Source: Gymnopilus junonius
Lineage: Eukaryota > Basidiomycota > Agaricomycetes > Agaricales > Galerinaceae
Length of the DNA: 64,000 nucleotides
Assembly: GCA_015501075.1 (NCBI GenBank)
Contig: JADNYJ010000025.1
Coordinates: 248,001 to 312,000 of the forward strand
Direction: 5' to 3'
Part shown: positions 1 to 10,873 of the stretch, one piece after another
How positions within the stretch are numbered: position 1 is the stretch's first letter
Layout of the letters: each line of letters begins with the position of its first letter
Program-made: the position numbers and the translations under genes
Notes under the pieces: model-generated
Told to the model about the DNA's origin: nothing
Database searches by the model: none
What the model saw: only the letters and a program-made list of their open reading frames with translations

Positions 1-474
1 GCAGAGGCCATAGCCGCTTTTCAGAACAATAATAATCGAAGGCAAATGGTGGGACTTCGGAAGTGCGATAGGAAGGTGAATAAATATCTATTTAACATTG
101 TCGGTGTCATTCATCTTGGACATAGGTCATCCCCGGTATAATCATGGTTGGGACATCTCCGAGTTTCTTCAAGATTCCGGTTAGTCAAGAATTGGTCCGA
201 TGCGTTGAACGAGGACAATATCCACCTACTCCCACTATTGTAACTGGACATGTCCCTGATGTCCCGCGGCCCGATCGCAGGTTCAGTGAAGGTATGAAAC
301 CCCTCGACAGTCGATGTGCCATTCTCCAATGCTATGAGGCTTTCAAGAGATTCATTTTTTGATTTATATTGTACTTATAGATTCACTTTTAATGTAACTT
401 AAGTCAACAAGATGGCGCCACGGATGAGTTTGACAACTTCGAACCTCCTAGCTTGACCGAATCCGACCAACGCC
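1..474. other. No gene seen
   Basis: Only short overlapping open frames on both strands, none with recognisable motifs or splice structure. The stretch lies downstream of the reverse transcriptase gene and may include its 3' untranslated region. Confidence 0.5.
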
Positions 475-3259
475 TCATTGATCCAAATTAATCCTTGAGC
501 TCCTGAACAGCTGCACCATCCCAACTGGTATCAAATTCGGATTAACAGCTTCAAGACCACCAAATCTCTTTACCACCTCCTCGCCGTACATGCTCACCAC
601 CCATCTTTCATACCAATCCATCGCTGACCAGTCCCTCCTAGCGACACCTGACGCTTTAACCTCCATCAGCTCGCGAACCTTCGGCACCTGGATGACGTTC
701 CGGATGGAGGGTAATTCCAGCATGTGTCGGTAGGACTCGCCCCAGCTGGTGAGCCATGATTCGCGAAGGGATGCGTATTCCTCGAAGGACATGAATGGTT
801 TGGTCTCTTTGTTGTTGTGGGCGTGACCGGTGCCCCCGCCGCGTTTGCCACGTCCACGCGCGGCTATCTCACCCGGGACAGCTGTAGACGTTCCATGTTG
901 CGCTTCCCATATCTCTCTGTACTGCTCATATGCCTTGAGGTCATGAAGAACGCGTTTCGGGAACTTTTCCTCTGCAAGCGCCTTGTCTTCGGGGAAGCGA
1001 GTGCCATCAGGCTCGAAATTGTCAGGCACGGGTGTTTCATCGTCATCATCTTCACCTGCGAACTTGACGTCCAGAGCAAGGATCTCAAGCATCGTGTTGC
1101 GGAGCTCAAGCCCACCGCTGCTGATTGGGAAGTAGAAATACCCCTCAGGTAAATCGGTCACCCCGAACCGCTCTTGAATACCATTCCTAAGATGCCCGAC
1201 GGCACTTCCTGTCCCATCAGGGAACAACTCGCGCTGAATATGGGCAAGAGTTTCGACTACACTCAGTACATGATCTTTACCAAAACAGTTGGCCGGAATT
1301 CCGCCTAAGTTGCGCATGAAGAACGCCATGAACTTGTTGTAGGTGTTAATCCAGCCAAAGACAGACTTGGTCTTCGAAAGCTGGCAGCGCATCTCGGCGA
1401 TGTTTAGATCAACGTCGTACTTGTTGACCACGAAGCGTGACTTTTTGGGATCAAACTCGAGGAATCCCCAGTGGATAAAACCTTTTGGTAGGCCAGCAGC
1501 ATCTTCAGCGCGTGGGCCGACGTATGCAGAACCTGTTTTCTTCTCATTGAAGTTGAGGCCGACCAGCTGAGCATACTTATTCATCTCCGCCCAACCAGCC
1601 GTAACCTTTTTGACATCTGCGTCCCACAGCCACAGGTCGTCATGCATGCGGTGCAGGAAAAGCCCATTGGCGCGTTGGTTGACGGCGAAGTCCATCATAA
1701 AGATCACAGCTTCTCCGAAAAGGACACCGAGAGAATAGCTGATGGGTGTTCCTCGCTTGCGCACGCGGGTTTCAGAATCGCCTGGGAAACGAAGAGGGGA
1801 AGAGAGGAACGCCTGGAAGAAAGAGAGCCAGGTCTTTGAAATGCCCATGAATTCGAGAATGGTAAGGATGGAAGCGTGGGGTAAGGAGGGCCCGAACCAT
1901 TCAATGTCGGAGGTGAGTAAAGCATGTGTGCCGTAAAGCGTCGTGTTGAGGTAACATTCCGTGGTCAGGATGTGCAGCAGTGTCTGCTTGACCATCGACG
2001 GGCTTTTCTTCGAATCCGTCTGAGGTGCGTCAACCAAGTCATCATAAGGGTTGACTTCCCCCAACGTGTCCTGGAGTTGTGTCAGGAAAAACATTTCCTT
2101 GCGAATCTTCTCGCGCTGGGCTTCAATAGAGCCACTGTGTTCATTCCGAGGTAGCTGCTCCCTTCTGCGCGTCTTCTCTGCGTTTGAAACCTGAGTCGGA
2201 CGGATCCAAGCTTTGCTATCAAAAAGGCGTGTAAGAGAATTCTTCAGCTTCACCTGCCAGGCGACGCCGAGATGATGTAGCAGCAACGCATCTATAATAT
2301 CCGGATCGGTAAAGGCTCTATAACGGATGCTCAATAAACAGTGCATTTGAGCGGCATATTAACGCACCTATACTTTCCATTTAGATGACGGCGGAAATCG
2401 ATCAAAAGCCCCTCCTCGGGCCATGCCCATCCTTCGAGACTAGCCATGCGCATGTTCAGGACGCTACGACTTCCGCCAGGACAGTCGAGTTTTCCTGGAA
2501 TGCCTTGAGTGTAGCCCTCTTCTCTTCGTCCAGGAGTCCGGAGGCAAATAGACCAGCGATTGCATTTTTGACGTCGTCCTCGTCGATGACTTCTGTTTGA
2601 AGGGCAGTGCCGAAATCCTTCAGCTCTCTGCGCAGCTTATCAAGAGCCCTTGTGGCATCCTCAGATGAAAAGAGACCTTCGAGATATGCATTGAGGATCT
2701 GCACATCAACGGGGTAGTCGTCGAAAATGATTGGCACGAGCTTCTCCTTTTGCTCGTGTAATTCCTTCCTTCCGACCTCAACGTACTCGGAGCTGCTCTT
2801 CACAGAAGGTGAAGTCTCCTGCTCGGATTGGTATGCCAAGGCTGTAGAGTCACCGCTGGCCAACCATTCGTTGAAGAGGCTTCCGAACAGCTTTGCAGAA
2901 TCAAAGCGCATGACGTTATGCCGAATGTGCTCCTCCAACGTACCAGCCCATCCTTCGGCGATTTCACGACTGAAGCTGGGGTCGTGCTTGGCCTGGCGGA
3001 GCCAGAAATCGAGGTTCCCAAGGTGGATCTGCCACCGACGACGTTGGAACCGCCGAGGGCTCCTGAACCCGTCCACGCTTTGATAGCTTTAGCTAGGACC
3101 TCGACCTTCCTGAATATCGCCTTTCTCTCCAAGTGTCTTGGCCTTATCGAGGACTTCGGCATGGGATCGGTATGTGAGGCGTTGCTTTTCAAGCTCCTGC
3201 AACTTGATCTCCGCAATGAAGTGAAGAGCTTGCCCAAAGGACGACTTGCTGGACGCCAT
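475..3259 (-). CDS. rvt: Cellular reverse transcriptase-related protein (rvt type)
   Basis: This resembles the domesticated, usually single-copy rvt reverse transcriptases of fungi rather than a retrotransposon polyprotein: no integrase, RNase H, gag or LTR is seen. The main exon (475-2317) gives about 610 residues. It carries a 'GVLFGE' segment, the catalytic palm motif 'RMHDDLWLWD' (the two Asp codons at 1636-1641) and 'LNFNEKKTGSAYVG' after it. A 50-nt GT-AG intron (2318-2367) joins it in frame to an upstream exon ending 'RRHLNGKY', giving 'NGKYRAFTDPDI'. The upstream exon starts at ATG 3259 ('MASSKSSFGQALHFIAEIK') and holds 'KAIKAWTGSG', 'NLDFWLRQAKHDPSF' and 'VLNMRMASLEGW'. These pieces lie in three frames, with shifts near 3105, 3025 and 2460. 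Other genes here carry similar single-base shifts, so assembly error is as likely as pseudogenisation. The palm exon is intact. The biological role of the family is unknown. Confidence 0.8.
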
Positions 3260-3832
3260 TCTGGTACGCGTGGTAGGTTAATTCAAGATAAAATCCGCTG
3301 GAAAGCCGTGGTCGAAAAAAGAAATCGGAGGAATTGGAAGACAGCCTAAAACTCGACTCGAGTCATTTTATGTTGAGACCGATCGTCATGACCGCAAAAC
3401 TATCAAAACAGGGCTGAGATGAGTCATTAGACACAGGGTAGGCGACATCAATGAGTGTCAATTCAGAATACTGACTGTAAATATGCTCTAAGGAAACTGA
3501 CAGTCGAATGGTGTGTCGATGGTGGATAGAAAAAATACGTGTCCTGTCGATGTCATCGTGGGCGCTGGCGTCAAGGCCGTCATGGTTGCGGTCAACGTCG
3601 AACAACGTACAACGGCCGAATTCGGCTGTGATGCATGGTGGCCCGCTTTGTGCCGGGTTCACCTCCGCTTGAACTGAATCGTTTTTGACGCTTGCTTTGC
3701 TCCCACTACATATCTACGTCTATGCGCACATGCCTAAAAATCGGATGTCGCTTGTAATAAGGTCCGTTACGAGTGACTATAGAAAAGAAAGTCCGTTCCT
3801 CCAAAGGTACCGAAACAGTGGGTGAGGGAAAT
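3260..3832. other. No gene seen
   Basis: Intergenic stretch between two minus-strand genes. It should hold the promoter of the reverse transcriptase gene and the 3' end of the surface protein gene. No convincing coding or repeat signal was found. Confidence 0.5.
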
Positions 3833-5089
3833 TTAGACGAGATATGTTTCTCGGACCACAACAGGAACATGCACCGTTCTATAGGTTGTAACGAGGTGGG
3901 AGACCCTTTTTCTCTGGGTAAAGCAGCCAAGGAGGCCAAGAAAGCCTAATACCGAAATAGCGGCAATAATTCCTGGCGATAGATGGACACTTCCTGATTT
4001 TGCGTTATTAGCTTGTGTAGTCTGCGTGTTTACAGACCCCGTATATACGACAGAGTCGATCCATAGCATCTCAAAGTGAAGGTTAGTATTGAAACTAAAA
4101 ATCACCCATCTAAAACATACCTGATTGCCTGTGACCTCTTCTAACTGGATGGCAAGCGTGTGGCTCCCTGGCTGGAGGTCTTGGTGGTAAAATTGCTGAG
4201 AAAGCGCCCAAGACGATACATTAGTATTCTGCGTCCCATTAAAGGGAGTATAAGCTGTGGTCGCGCCTCCATCAACGGAAAAGAAAGTGGAAAGTTTGCC
4301 AGCCTGCTGGTTCAACAACCCATAAACTGACACGGACGACCCTACCAGCTCCTTTGTCAGAGAAAGTAAAGGTAAAATAGAATTTCAACGTACCCGTGAA
4401 GGTGAACGTCGCATTAGACCCTTGTTTACTCGATCCTGACATTGTTCCAAGATAAGGAACACCAACAGGAAATTCTGCAGTCGTTTTATTCCATGTACCA
4501 CTGTAGTGAATGGATTGATCTGTGTCGTCCACGATAAGGTTTTGACCAGCGAGAGTTGTTGATTGCGTTGGTGGATATGTGATATAATCTAACGCAAATG
4601 CCCCCCCAGAAGGAATCACCTTGATAGAATGGAAGACAGCGCTATCCAGGCCTTGTAAATTCCAGATGTTGACACCGTTCTAAAAACACGTTGAGCACAT
4701 TACTCGGGGAAATGATGAAGTAACTCTGGCATGAGCGTACCTTTCCAGTCCTGCCATCCGAATTAATGATCCCCGATTGAAGGGTCAAACTACTATCTAG
4801 ACTGTAGTTGAGGCTTATGCCCTTATTCCCTGGTCCATAAATGTTGAAATCTGTGCCTGATGAACTCCCCATTTAAATTCCACCTGGCATAAGCAAAATA
4901 ATGACAAAACGAACCGTAGAAGTCCATGAAAAATGACAACGGGGAAAGAGTTGTATTCTGAGATTTGGTATTGAGGATAGTGAGCGTGCCGTTCAAGGTG
5001 GACCCTTGCTTGGCTTCATGTGTCCATCCAAGGCCTGAGTAAACGATATTCTGGAGGTTTGCATCGTCGACCAAGATGGACGCGCCCAT
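3833..5089 (-). CDS. Single-pass membrane surface protein, two beta-sandwich-like repeats
   Basis: Five exons (4915-5089, 4741-4856, 4394-4679, 4121-4341, 3833-4069) join cleanly through GT-AG introns of 50-62 nt into 344 residues. Two similar extracellular modules follow each other, each opening with a '[I/V]VDD...I.YSG' motif ('ILVDDANLQNIVYSG', then 'LIVDDTDQSIHYSG') and later a 'G[T/S]..[N/V].YG' motif. Near the C-terminus lies one hydrophobic segment, 'IIAAISVLGFLGLLGCF', followed by a basic cytoplasmic tail. The pattern (two jelly-roll-like domains, Ser/Thr-rich stem, one helix) is very common in agaricomycete genomes and of unknown function. The ATG at 5089 has no signal peptide; a TTG five codons upstream is the only in-frame extension seen. 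The family has many paralogues, so no orthologue is named. Confidence 0.8.
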
Positions 5090-5770
5090 GATGACGGAGG
5101 TCAACTTGAAGACAGGGGGCTTTCATGTGGCCGACGACACTTATAGCGACAGTTGTTGACTTGGTTGGGGTACCTTATGAGTGATTTCTCACCCCTCACA
5201 CTACGTAAATATAGTGGGTTACAGCCAGTTGGCGATTGACAGTTCAACAATCCTGAGAACACAACCTAGGATACGAGTCATCATGACACAGCCGGAATCG
5301 TCCAAAAGCTTGAAAGGTGCTCAAAAACATGCGTGCAGGAAGTCAATACACGGTACGAGGATATCCGCAAAACGCACAATTGATGTCTGTTCCCCTTTTC
5401 CGATTGTCCGTTCCCTCCCCGCTGTGCAACATAATTGAGTCAGAACAGCGACTAATCCCCGATTTCCCTCGTATGCCATTCATTCCTCGGATCTGGAGTG
5501 GTGCACAGCGTTGACACAGTGAGCAACGCGAAGATGGCAGTTTAACTGGTACGGTCCAATGCCAGATTTGGCAAGCCGTAACTTGAAGTCTTGCACCACG
5601 TGGGGATCGCCTTTGCATACCTCTGGAACCTCCGATTGAGGAACGAAGCCACCATAAACTCAGAAGCCTTCGAGATAAAAGCCTGATCCGATGTCGACAA
5701 CATGACTCGGGACTTCAAAGGAAAACGCAGTCGCTAATACAAAATGCAAGGTAAAAAGATGAATATGTAC
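5090..5770. other. No gene seen
   Basis: Small conflicting frames only. It separates the start of the surface protein gene from the ABC transporter relic. Confidence 0.45.
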
Positions 5771-6360
5771 CTATAGCTGACTATAATTAGAAGAGCTGGC
5801 TGCTTTTCCTTCCGCCACAGCGTATAACGCGTCCTTGTCTCCACTTTCATCAACCAAGGCCTTGAACATACTCCCCTCTTTCTGAAAGAGATATTTTGGA
5901 CGATCAAATTCGGCCTGGAATGATTATTAGTCAAATCCAAATAAAAATTTTAAATAATCGGGAACGTACAACGCGTCCTTCGTTGAGGGCCATCTGTTAC
6001 TGTGTTAGTACGAAATGAATTATGCTTTGGTCTCTGAGCCGTACTATTTTGTCTGTATCCACGATCGTCTGCAAGTGGTGTGCGACAGTGATGACAGTCA
6101 CATCAGATGGCAGTTTCTGCCGTAATGCCGTTGATCTTGTAATCAATAATAATTGTTTAAATACAGGGAGAAAGCGTACCGATAGCAGAAGTCACTAAAG
6201 GTTATTCAGGACAAGGTCTAGAGGACGGAACTTCGAATGTACGTGCCTTTTCCTCCAGGATAAGAAGCTTGCTCCCGCGCACCATTGCCCGAGCGAGGCT
6301 CTTGGTTCAAGTTGATGGTTATCTGCACCCATTGAAGTTTGGACCCCTGAAATTCCAATC
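5771..6360 (-). pseudogene. Relic of ABCC transporter C-terminal nucleotide-binding domain
   Basis: Reading the minus strand from 6360 downwards gives a degraded glycine-rich stretch before the signature region. Next comes 'SLARAMVRGSKLLILEE' (6245-6300), matching the end of the ABC signature and Walker B, but the usual D-E-A-T is altered to E-E-K-A. Then comes 'LPSDVTVITVAHHLQTIVD' (about 6045-6125), the H-loop region. Last is the tail 'AEFDRPKYLFQKEGSMFKAL' running to a TAG at 5771-5773, after an intron-like gap (5916-5967). The segments need several frame changes, and everything upstream of the signature (membrane domains, Walker A) is absent. A MITE lies only about 130 bp beyond the left edge of the homology. 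The family appears to be the same ABCC type as the large gene at the right end of the window. Confidence 0.75.
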
Positions 6361-6487
6361 ATTCTACTCAGTGATATACTATTTCCTGTGACTTGATTAG
6401 AGCTTGATCATGAATGTCATTTAAATCAATCATGAAGTATCAAAAGTGGAAGAAGCGTCAAATTATGGATGAATGGGATTGACCAAT

Positions 6488-6752
6488 TGTTAAAATGAAC
6501 GTGTCTCTGTCATTCACTCGGGTTGAACAGGGACCCTCGCAATCGTGCGAGGTGTTTCCATTCATTTAGAACTACTTAAATACATGAAAACTGAATATAA
6601 AATAAAGTGAAACAACTAGTAAAAGGCCGGGGACTAGCTGTGGTCGTAAAATGAAGAAATAAAAATGAAATGAAGAACTATATACATGTTTCCGGCCAGA
6701 AACTTTGACCGTCCATTGCGGCGTGCTCGATACCGCATCTGGAATTCTAACA
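6488..6752 (-). mobile_element. MITE copy 1 (265 bp, 5-bp target duplication)
   Basis: A 265-bp unit with short terminal inverted repeats: it begins TGTTAAAATG and its other end, reverse-complemented, begins TGTTAGAATT. It is flanked by a perfect 5-bp direct duplication CCAAT (6483-6487 and 6753-6757). A second copy at 9604-9868 is about 96% identical (roughly ten substitutions, no length change) and lies in the opposite orientation. The unit contains a short hairpin (CCTCGCAATCGTGCGAGG). It has no coding capacity, so it must be moved by a transposase encoded elsewhere; the superfamily is not clear. Confidence 0.88.
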
Positions 6753-7680
6753 CCAATTCCTCCGTGGAGCCTTTAGTCGTTGTTTGAAAGATCGGTAAAC
6801 TGGTGTGAAAATGTGTAAAGAAGAAGGCGGGAAACTTTATCTGCAACATAGATTGGAGGCGGATCTCGAAAAATTCAGGAGGATAAAGCCTACCGAGCTG
6901 GAAGTCCTGCTCAAAATTGATAACAAGGGTTTAAATGACACAAACTTAATCAAAATGCTCCAGACAGACTTAAGATTAAAAAATGATGGACTGACTGCGC
7001 TTTCAGCTTGAGTCGAACACAACGAATCATAATTACGATGACGATATTGTCTGCGTACTTCGAATGTAATATAGCAAGATGGCGACTCTCTTGCACAGAA
7101 ATCAGGTGCAACTCGAAGCTGGCATGAACCAGGAGTCCTTCTTTTGACGATATAAATAGCGAAGAGATAGAAAATAAAGACCATGATGAGCTCCACATAT
7201 GCTAGAAATTGCTAATTCTCTGCTTGATTTTCTTACCTAAGAGCATGTAAAACCTGTTGGTAGCTAATACTAGAGATTTGCACAAGCACAAAATTTCCTG
7301 AGGACCAGAGGACACCTATATTCCGTCGTTGCCGCAGCCTCAATATTGCCTGTCAAATTTAAGTCATAAGAATTTCGAAGAGAAAAGATACATCAACAAC
7401 TTATCCTAGGCATTTTAAACATACGGATGTGCTTAAAGAGGGTAGTAACAAACGGAAGTGAGGAAGAACGTGCATGTTTAAGTGTTCCAGTCGTCTGCCT
7501 TACACGAGGCAAAAATGCGGCCATGACCGAGTCACTGTCAAATCGAAGCACTAGTCACTTTAATTGTTCAAGGAACAAAGACTAGAAAATCTGCGCTGAT
7601 CATCTGATAACAAAATCAGTACTTATACCAAAGAGCTAATTCTTGCCCTTTCATTCTTATTTCCGTGGTCGAACTTGATC
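6753..7680. other. No clear gene between MITE and coiled-coil gene
   Basis: Contains a 68-codon frame on the plus strand (6805-7011) and overlapping minus-strand frames, none with recognisable motifs. The part near 7681 should contain the promoter of the coiled-coil gene. Confidence 0.45.
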
Positions 7681-9224
7681 ATGTTGGGATCCTCTTCCTC
7701 CAAGGCAACCACCCCCGCCGACTCGGACCCAAACGAGGACTCGAACTTGGGCTCAGAAACAGGGCCAAGCTACGACTCCGAAGACTCAGGTTCAAGCACC
7801 CAATCCGACGCCGAACCCTTCGACCTGGACATCGACATGTTGGTCCGTCGCAGGGGAGATACCAGGTTCTTGTTGAGCGTACCCCGCAAGAAATTCGTGG
7901 TACAAGACGCCTATGTGGAAGTTGTCGTCGACATGCACCAAGAGCACCATATCGCGACAGGCATCATCACAGAGGGGATCGACAAAATTACACCGTACGT
8001 GCCCGTCAGATTTGCCGAGGGAGAAGGTGTGACTGTTACTCGTGACTGTTACATGTGCTACCACGCTGAAATGTAGTGCAGATGGCCAACAAGTTCCTAT
8101 CCCATTCAATAATATGGAAGACGCCCTCGTCACCATGGATGCCATCCTCCCCCGAGAGAGAAATCATTGCCTCATGCTGGTTGAGATGAAGACGTCTTTT
8201 CTGCACCCGGACCCACTCAAGTCTATGGTAAAGGTATGTGCTTGCAATGGTGATCTTACATATGGACGGACTCTGTCTGACATACCACCACAGAAAGGCA
8301 AAGCGAAGGAAGAGGAAAATGATGAAAATGATTGGAAGCTGGCGCTGAAGGGCTTACAGCAGCAGCTGGAGGCAGATAGGGAGCGCTCGCGGTTGGCGGA
8401 GAAGAAGCTGAAGGCCAAGATGAAGCGTGCAGAAGAGAAGGCAAAGCTTGCAGAAGAGAAGGCTAAGCTTGCGGAAGAGAAGGCTAAGCTTGCAGCAGAG
8501 GAGGCTAAGCTTGCAGCGGAGAACATAAAGCTTGCAGCGCAGAACATAAGGCTTGCAGAAGAGAAGATAACGCAGCTGGAGGTGGATTTGGGGCGAGAGA
8601 CGGCCAGAGCAAAGCAAGCGGAGCAGGACTTGGAAGTGGTGTCCGCCGTCCAAGCAGAAAACCAGAGGGACACCGACGAGTTTATCGCCAGCGGGGTGCG
8701 TCTTTTCATCCCTTTTCATCTTTCCTCACCATGATAAACGTTCTTTTTTGTTTCAGTGCCGCGAAAACACCGCCGCATACTACCGTATCAAAGTTCGCCA
8801 TCTCGTCAACCTCGTCCAAGCGCAACTGGCATACAGCACAATCTCAACGACCAAGTTGGACGAGCGTGACGCCATCAAGCGTTGGCGGCGTTACTGTAGC
8901 ACTCTCACCAACCTGTCGTTCAGTGACAAGTTGTTCAAAGTAGAGCAGCACATTAGGTCGAACCGGAAACCAGAGGATGTGACGGCTACCAATGGCCTCA
9001 TCGCTTCCGGTGCATTAGCAATTCTGATAGATGATTCCAGTCTTCGTGCTATAGGTGATGCGGCTGCGCATCCTGGTCCTGTGACGAAAGCGAATGAGAG
9101 GGGGTACCGGGATGCTATTGATTCTATCTTGTCTCATGCGGTGGCGGTCAATAAACCGGATTTGGAGCGACATCTGAAGGCGTGTGTTGATTATTTGCTT
9201 CTTGTTTCCGGCTCGTCTGCTTGA
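7681..9224 (+). CDS. Coiled-coil protein with heptad repeats, function unknown
   Basis: Four exons (7681-8026, 8082-8233, 8294-8695, 8757-9224) join in frame to 455 residues. The second intron (8234-8293, 60 nt) is itself open and a multiple of three, so intron retention would add 20 residues. The N-terminus is acidic and Ser-rich. A middle part ('VPRKKFVVQDAYVEVVVDMH', then 'FNNMEDALVTMDAILPRERN') looks globular. A helix follows in which the seven-residue unit A-E-E-K-A-K-L is repeated in near-perfect tandem, visible as 21-bp repeats at about 8430-8580. The C-terminal 155 residues are predicted soluble and helical. No known domain is recognised and no signal peptide or membrane segment is seen. 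The start is the first ATG in the open frame. The gene sits between two MITEs but does not belong to them. Confidence 0.75.
8430..8580 (+). repeat. In-gene 21-bp tandem repeat (coiled-coil heptads)
   Basis: Successive units of the type GCAGAAGAGAAGGCTAAGCTT encode A-E-E-K-A-K-L heptads. The first three are nearly identical; later ones drift (AAEEAKL, AAENIKL, AAQNIRL). Repeat number may vary between strains. Confidence 0.85.
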
Positions 9225-9603
9225 TACCTTTTTGCTTTCTTCTTGAATTCTCTTTCTGTACAATAATTAATTTTATATACCAGTGTTCTAATTTGGAATT
9301 TCACTTCTCGTGCATTTGAGTTCATAATATTAAGTGCGCTCACTCGATCGTACTCTACGGTTTATATATTTATATACGTGAACCTATGGTTCAAAGGGTG
9401 AAATGGAGGGAAGGAATTTAAAGGAAATAAAATGTTCAACGTTGGCCGCGGTGCCACATTCATTAGGGCCCAAGTACACGGGTTGCGAGTACTTTCAGCA
9501 CACATGTACCAAATTTTTATTCATGAGTCAGTTCGCAATAATGAAGGACGCTGGTGATTACTGATTTGAACGATCGTTTTGTCCTCCTAAATGCTGAACA
9601 TTG
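9225..9603. other. Intergenic, no gene seen
   Basis: AT-rich 3' flank of the coiled-coil gene up to the second MITE. No coding signal. Confidence 0.5.
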
Positions 9604-9868
9604 TGTTAGAATTCCAGATGTGGTATCGAGCACGCCGCAATGGACGGTCAAAGCTTCTGGCCGGAAACATGTATATAGTTCTTCATTTCATTTCTATTTC
9701 TTCGTTTCACGGCCACAGCTAGTCTCCGGCCTTTTACTATTTGTTTCACTTTATTTTATATTCAGTTTTCATGTATTTAAGTAGTTCTAAACGAATGGAA
9801 ACACCTCGCACGATTGCGAGGGTCCCTGTTCAACCCGAGTGAATGACAGAGACACATTCATTTTAACA
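9604..9868 (+). mobile_element. MITE copy 2 (265 bp, 5-bp target duplication)
   Basis: Same 265-bp unit as at 6488-6752, in the opposite orientation. It starts TGTTAGAATT and ends in ATTTTAACA, and is flanked by a perfect CATTG duplication (9599-9603 and 9869-9873). The different target duplication shows an independent insertion, so the two copies are not the ends of one larger transposon. Confidence 0.88.
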
Positions 9869-10220
9869 CATTGCTCGGTTCTGCCTGAGGCCCGTTGCTC
9901 CACTCATTAACACCTTAGCGGGCTCCGAATAAGTTCGAATACCGTGGTGGACCTAAAGAGCGGCCTCAGAACTTTCGGAAGATCCAGAATTATTATTACT
10001 GGAATGGATTGGAACAGAAAGTTGCGCCTTAGAATTTGAATAAATTAGCTTTTTTTTTTTTGGATATTTCAACGTACCACAGAAAAAGAGCATAGAGTAT
10101 AGAAAGATGTAGAGTAATTTCATGTTGTATGGATAGCTGAGGGACGAAGGAGAAGATGGGTTTCAAAGGGTTGCCTGAACCTGAGATGCAGAGGAACTAA
10201 CTGACGACCAACGCAGGCTC

Positions 10221-10751
10221 ATGCCTCGCTACCCATTTTATACTCTACTATCGCAAGATCCAGAACCACTGACAGGGCGAAGCACCGGAATTTTCAAATA
10301 CTTGCCATCATTTTTATGGACCCACAAACGACCTTCTGATGATTGGATGAATGCAATGACAAATGGTACGATTCTTATCCATAAATACAATGACATTAAG
10401 TTAGGACTAGTCTTCCCACCAAATGATATCCAATGGCATGATGTAGATATCGGGGTCCTTGTGCGTCTCTGTGTGTGTGCATTGGCCCTGAATTACAATG
10501 TGGGTGAGACCGACATCTGGGAACTAACTACAGGCTGGAGAAATAGACCAGGGATCAGCAGGTCTTTGCCATTCGTTGTACTTACTTTTTATACCGATAG
10601 CTATATCACGATGAGCATGATATATATTTGGAGAGAAATCGATTTGAAGGAACCCATTAGCAGCCATTTTTACTTAAATGCTAGCCGAAATACAAGACTT
10701 CCAATCCTGAGTTATCTTTCTACACAAGATGAATCATCAACTTTACGATAG
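10221..10751 (+). CDS. Doubtful hypothetical protein
   Basis: A 176-codon open frame starting 'MPRYPFYTLLSQDPEPLTG' without introns. Nothing in it is recognised. The composition is protein-like (aromatic residues, 'WTHKRPSDDWMNAMTNG'), but no family, signal or neighbour supports it. It could be the decayed remains of a longer gene or a chance frame. Confidence 0.25.
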   Translation: MPRYPFYTLLSQDPEPLTGRSTGIFKYLPSFLWTHKRPSDDWMNAMTNGTILIHKYNDIKLGLVFPPNDIQWHDVDIGVLVRLCVCALALNYNVGETDIWELTTGWRNRPGISRSLPFVVLTFYTDSYITMSMIYIWREIDLKEPISSHFYLNASRNTRLPILSYLSTQDESSTLR

Positions 10752-10873
10752 GGATATTATACTTTAGCAGACTCACAGATCTCTATTGTTCTCAGAACTA
10801 TTCCTTTTTCCAACATATAAGGTGCATTTGAATGTAATTTGAAAATGGATGTCCGGTAGATGGTATCTATCCT

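Noticed and set aside
6488..9868. One 3.4-kb transposon with 265-bp terminal inverted repeats carrying the coiled-coil gene
   Set aside because: Each 265-bp unit has its own short inverted termini and its own, different 5-bp target duplication, so they are two separate insertions.
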